This document shows positions 60,986-64,000 of a stretch of 64,000 nt of DNA, piece by piece. Every line of letters starts with the position of its first letter. Within the stretch, counting starts at the first letter, position 1. A program made the position numbers and the translations under genes. The stretch comes from Streptomyces sp. Tue6028. GTDB lineage: Bacteria; Actinomycetota; Actinomycetes; Streptomycetales; Streptomycetaceae. The notes under the pieces are model-generated. The model saw only the letters and a list, made by a program, of their open reading frames with translations. It was not told the DNA's origin and made no database searches. Where the stretch lies: NCBI RefSeq assembly GCF_002300165.1, contig NZ_MLCE01000032.1:192057-256056 (forward strand), given 5' to 3'.

Positions 60986-61632
60986 GAGTTCTCTCCGATG
61001 CCGGCGAGGGGTTCGGCAGCGGCGGGGCCGAACGGCGCCGGGCCGCCGAAGGGACCGTGGCCGCCGGACGGTTCCAGACCGCCGAAGGGTTCGAGGCCGA
61101 CGTCCTCGCGCGGCGGCCCCGACCGGGCCAGCGCGAGCGCCTCGGAACGGTCCTTGGGGGAGGGGCCGGGGAGCGTGGCGCACACCGCGTCGAGCACCGA
61201 CGCGTACGGCGTCCCGAAGTCCGTGAGCGCAAGACGCAGCAACTCCAGCCCGGCGCGGTGCTCGCGCAGCAGGAACGGCCCGGCGTGCGCGGAGAACTCC
61301 AGGACCGCCGGGAGGAAGTCCGGCAGCTCCTCACCGGTGAACTCCATGCCGTGTTCCCGGTACACCTGCTTGAAGCGCACCAGCGACATGCCGCGCCGCC
61401 GGGTGTCGCCGTCGCGCCACCAGCTCAGGTAGAGGCTGTGCCGGTTCTTGAAGTCGAAGACCTGGACGTAGTGGGCGGCGAGGTCCTGGGCCGGCTCGGC
61501 CGCCGCGTGAGCGAGGAACTCCGCGAGTTCCGGGGCCGCCGCGCGCAGCAGCCCGAGCCGCTCGCGGAACGTCCCGTCCGGGTACGACAGGCAGTACGCG
61601 GCGGCCTGGTAGAGCACGGCGTGCGGCTTCAT
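60982..61632 (-). CDS. narJ: nitrate reductase assembly chaperone
   Basis: A 216-residue NarJ-type helical chaperone for NarG maturation: YQAAAYCLSYPDGTFRERL, DLAAHYVQVFDFKNRHSLYLSWWRDGDTRRRG and FTGEELPDFLPAVLEFSA are diagnostic. The C-terminal 40 residues are low complexity (GLEPFGGLEPSGG-type), outside the usual fold. It overlaps narH and narI by 4 nt each (ATGA). Confidence 0.92.
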   Translation of the reverse strand: MKPHAVLYQAAAYCLSYPDGTFRERLGLLRAAAPELAEFLAHAAAEPAQDLAAHYVQVFDFKNRHSLYLSWWRDGDTRRRGMSLVRFKQVYREHGMEFTGEELPDFLPAVLEFSAHAGPFLLREHRAGLELLRLALTDFGTPYASVLDAVCATLPGPSPKDRSEALALARSGPPREDVGLEPFGGLEPSGGHGPFGGPAPFGPAAAEPLAGIGENS

Positions 61633-63221
61633 GTGTCCTCCCGGTCCGTCGTCTGCCGCCGGCGCAGGACATGGAAGTTCTCCACGGACACGAGCGGCAG
61701 CCGTCTGCGGCCCGAGTCCTGGCCGAAGGGCCCGTCGCCGCCCATGCCGGGCCCGCCCTCGTAGTCGAGGCTGCACCCGTCGGGCAGCGCGGACTCCTCC
61801 AGACGCCGGGCGTCCCCGACGGCGGCCGTCGGAATCACGTACCGCTCCTCGTACTTGGCGATCGCCAGCAGCCGGTACATCTCCTCGATCTCCGTGCCGC
61901 TCATGCCGACCGACGCGGCGATCGACGCGTCGGGCGGGTCGCCGAGGTTGAGGGCGCGCATGTGGGAACGCATGGCGGCGAGTCTGCCGAGGGAGGCGCG
62001 GACCGGTCCGACGTCACCCGCGGTGAACAGCTCGGCGAGGTATTCGAGGGGGATGCGCAGGGTGTCGATCGCGCCGAACAGGTTGTCCAGGTCCTCCCCG
62101 TCGTGCCCGGTCCCGGTCAGCGCGTCGACGACGGGGGACAGCGGCGGGATGTACCAGACCATCGGCATCGTGCGGTACTCCGGATGCAGGGGAAGCGCCA
62201 CCCGGTACTTGCTGATCAGGGCGTGCACGGGGGAGCGCCGGGCCGCCTCCACCCAGTCGTGCGGGATCCCGGCCTCCTCGGCGGCACTGCGCACGGCGGG
62301 GTCCTCGGGGTCGAGGAACACGCCCAACTGGGCTTCGTACAGGGCCTTGTCGTCCGCGGTGGACGCGGCGGCGGTGACCCGGTCGGCGTCGTAGAGCATC
62401 ACCCCGAGGTAGCGCAGCCGGCCCACGCACGTCTCGGAGCAGACGGTCGGCAGCCCGACCTCCACCCGCGGATAGCACAGCGTGCACTTCTCGGCCTTGC
62501 CGGTCCGGTGGTTGAAGTACACCTTCTTGTACGGGCAGCCGGTGACGCACATGCGCCAGCCCCGGCAGCGGTCCTGGTCGACCAGGACGATGCCGTCCTC
62601 GGTCCGCTTGTACATGGCGCCCGACGGACAGGACGCCACGCACGACGGGTTGAGACAGTGCTCGCAGATGCGCGGCAGATAGAACATGAAGGTCTCCTCG
62701 AAGGAGAACTTCACCTTCTCCGAGGCCTGTTCGCGCAGACGTTGCACCATCGGGTCCTGCTCGGCGAGTTCCGGGGCGCCCGCCAGGTTGTCGTCCCAGT
62801 TCGAGGACCACTCGATCTTCATCGGCTTCCCGGTCAGCTGCGAGACGGGCCGCGCCACCGGGAAGTCGTCGCCGAGCGGGGCCTCGGTGAGATTCCGGTA
62901 GTCGTACGTCCAGGGCTCGTAGTAGTCCTTGATCTCCGGGAGTTCGGGGTTGGAGAAGATACCCGCGAGCTTGTGGAGGCGTCCGCCGGCCTTGAGCCTG
63001 AGCGCGCCGCGCCGGTTGAGCTCCCAGCCGCCGCGCCACTTCTCCTGGTCCTCGTAGCGACGGGGATAGCCCTGTCCCGGCCTGGTCTCGACGTTGTTGA
63101 ACCAGACGTACTCCATGCCGCTGCGGTTGGTCCACGCCTGCTTGCAGGTCACCGAACAGGTATGGCAGCCGATGCACTTGTCGAGGTTCATGACCATCGC
63201 GATCTGGGCCATCGGACGCAT
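61629..63221 (-). CDS. narH: respiratory nitrate reductase beta subunit
   Basis: A 530-residue iron-sulfur subunit. Cluster ligands: KCIGCHTCSVTCK (Cys16, 19, 22, 26), CEHCLNPSCVASCP, CRGWRMCVTGCP (Trp replaces one Cys, as in the 3Fe-4S site of NarH) and CTLCYPRVEVGLPTVCSETC. It passes electrons from NarI to NarG. Start ATG 63221 overlaps the narG stop (ATGA). Confidence 0.95.
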   Translation of the reverse strand: MRPMAQIAMVMNLDKCIGCHTCSVTCKQAWTNRSGMEYVWFNNVETRPGQGYPRRYEDQEKWRGGWELNRRGALRLKAGGRLHKLAGIFSNPELPEIKDYYEPWTYDYRNLTEAPLGDDFPVARPVSQLTGKPMKIEWSSNWDDNLAGAPELAEQDPMVQRLREQASEKVKFSFEETFMFYLPRICEHCLNPSCVASCPSGAMYKRTEDGIVLVDQDRCRGWRMCVTGCPYKKVYFNHRTGKAEKCTLCYPRVEVGLPTVCSETCVGRLRYLGVMLYDADRVTAAASTADDKALYEAQLGVFLDPEDPAVRSAAEEAGIPHDWVEAARRSPVHALISKYRVALPLHPEYRTMPMVWYIPPLSPVVDALTGTGHDGEDLDNLFGAIDTLRIPLEYLAELFTAGDVGPVRASLGRLAAMRSHMRALNLGDPPDASIAASVGMSGTEIEEMYRLLAIAKYEERYVIPTAAVGDARRLEESALPDGCSLDYEGGPGMGGDGPFGQDSGRRRLPLVSVENFHVLRRRQTTDREDT

Positions 63222-64000
63222 CAGTACTCGACCTCCTGGCTGCGGCGGCGGACGACCGTCACCTCGTCGCGCTGGTTGCCCGTCGGGCCCAGGTAGTTGA
63301 ACGCCCAGGACAACTGGGCGTAACCGCCGATGAGATGGGACGGCTTGAGGAGCAGCCGGGTCAGCGAGTTGTGGATGCCGCCGCGCCTGCCGGTGGCCTC
63401 CGTCTTCGGGACGTTCACCGTGCGCTCCTGAGCATGGTGCATGTAGACCGTGCCCGCCGGCATCCGGTGCGAGACCACCGCGCGGGCCACCACCACGCCG
63501 TTGCGGTTCACCGCCTCGATCCAGTCGTCGTCCCGCACGCCGATCGCCGCCGCGTCCTCGGGGGACATCCAGATGTTCTGGCCGCCCCGCGACAGTGACA
63601 GCATGAACAGGTTGTCCTGATACTCGGAGTGGATGGACCACTTGTTGTGCGGCGTCAGATAACGGACCGTCACCTCGGCCTGTCCGTCCGCTCCGAGGCG
63701 CGGCTCACCGAACAGCCGGTGCATGTCGAGCGGCGGCCGGTACACCGGCAGTGCCTCGCCCAGTTCGTGCATCCAGTCGTGGTCCAGGAAGAAGTGCTGA
63801 CGTCCGGTGAGGGTGTGCCAGGGCTTGAGGTGCTCGGTGTTGAGGGTGAACGCGGTGTAGCGCCGGCCGCCCGACTCGCTGCCCGACCACTCCGGCGAGG
63901 TGATCACCGGCACCGGCGCGGCCTGGGTGTCCGCGTACGTGATCCGCTTGCCCTCGTGCTCGGACGCCAGGTGCGCCATCTCCTGCCCCGTGCGTGCCTC
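63221..64000 (-). CDS. narG: respiratory nitrate reductase alpha subunit, C-terminal part only
   Basis: The last 259 codons of narG; the gene runs off the right edge. Typical C-terminal NarG sequences: LTGRQHFFLDHDWMHELGEALPVYRPPLD, YLTPHNKWSIHSEYQDNLFMLSLSRGGQNIWM (molybdopterin dinucleotide-binding domain) and AGTVYMHHAQERTVNVPKTEATGRRGGIHNSLTRLLLKPSHLIGGYAQLSW. First gene of narGHJI; the operon promoter is outside the window. Confidence 0.96.
   Translation of the reverse strand, partial: EARTGQEMAHLASEHEGKRITYADTQAAPVPVITSPEWSGSESGGRRYTAFTLNTEHLKPWHTLTGRQHFFLDHDWMHELGEALPVYRPPLDMHRLFGEPRLGADGQAEVTVRYLTPHNKWSIHSEYQDNLFMLSLSRGGQNIWMSPEDAAAIGVRDDDWIEAVNRNGVVVARAVVSHRMPAGTVYMHHAQERTVNVPKTEATGRRGGIHNSLTRLLLKPSHLIGGYAQLSWAFNYLGPTGNQRDEVTVVRRRSQEVEY

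Overview
The window looks like a chromosomal segment of a Streptomyces-type actinomycete. Evidence: very high G+C with strong G/C bias at third codon positions, many GTG starts, ATGA/GTGA stop-start overlaps, several probable leaderless genes, and typical actinomycete families (crotonyl-CoA carboxylase/reductase, SpoIIE-ATPase switch proteins, ANTAR and CBS stress proteins, SigB/SigF-type sigma factor, TIGR03086 family). From memory, gene order resembles the S. coelicolor stretch from the second ccr/meaA pair to narG1H1J1I1; no database was searched. I saw no tRNA, rRNA or CRISPR array. Where I changed a start codon, the reason (usually a Shine-Dalgarno site) is in the entry.

Layout. (1) 1-5852, minus: ethylmalonyl-CoA pathway block (ethylmalonyl-CoA mutase, cut by the window edge; ccr; TetR regulator; double-domain 3-hydroxyacyl-CoA dehydrogenase), with a promoter/operator upstream of ccr and a 98-bp tandem repeat. 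(2) 6222-11134: HEAT-repeat protein, GNAT, secreted tripeptidyl aminopeptidase, an SOS-box-preceded Rv2578c-type radical SAM protein, and an SRPBCC protein. (3) 11311-17394: MFS exporter fused to three beta-sandwich domains, SpoIIE phosphatase/kinase, methyltransferase. (4) 17471-22551: four-gene peptidase operon (M55, M20, S9, S66) ending in a strong hairpin, apparently for D-amino-acid/murein peptides. (5) 22746-29683: secreted S15-type hydrolase, small membrane proteins, GNAT, an arginase-fold protein with altered metal ligands, DUF5107-TPR protein, a 32-bp repeat array, VOC protein and holin-like protein. (6) 29863-33936: NDH-2-like flavoprotein, transketolase and an orphan GvpL/F gene in one probable operon. 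(7) 34059-44102: stress and signalling genes, with a short inverted-repeat element sitting on the stop codon of a CBS gene.

(8) 44307-52484: a nonapeptide-repeat surface protein, a two-gene unit of a lysine-free aminotransferase-fold protein plus a metallo-beta-lactamase-fold hydrolase, a DedA/MBL pair, a small recombinase-like protein and a membrane phosphodiesterase. (9) 52611-57389: the most unusual locus. A DUF6345 protein with a metacaspase-like His/Cys pair is divergent from a MoxR AAA+ ATPase translationally coupled to a metallopeptidase-VWA protein that carries an internal degenerate copy of its own zinc-protease domain. (10) 57694-64000: OsmC peroxidase, a stand-alone DnaK with a half-preserved HAIR operator, and narIJH plus the 3' end of narG on the minus strand.

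Stress and envelope functions dominate: SigB-like promoters precede the CBS and DUF2795 genes; the SpoIIE, GAF and ANTAR proteins are signalling elements; the nitrate reductase, NDH-2 and OsmC genes suit low-oxygen or redox stress. GC-rich tandem arrays (periods 98, 50, 32, 19 and 12 bp) recur between genes.
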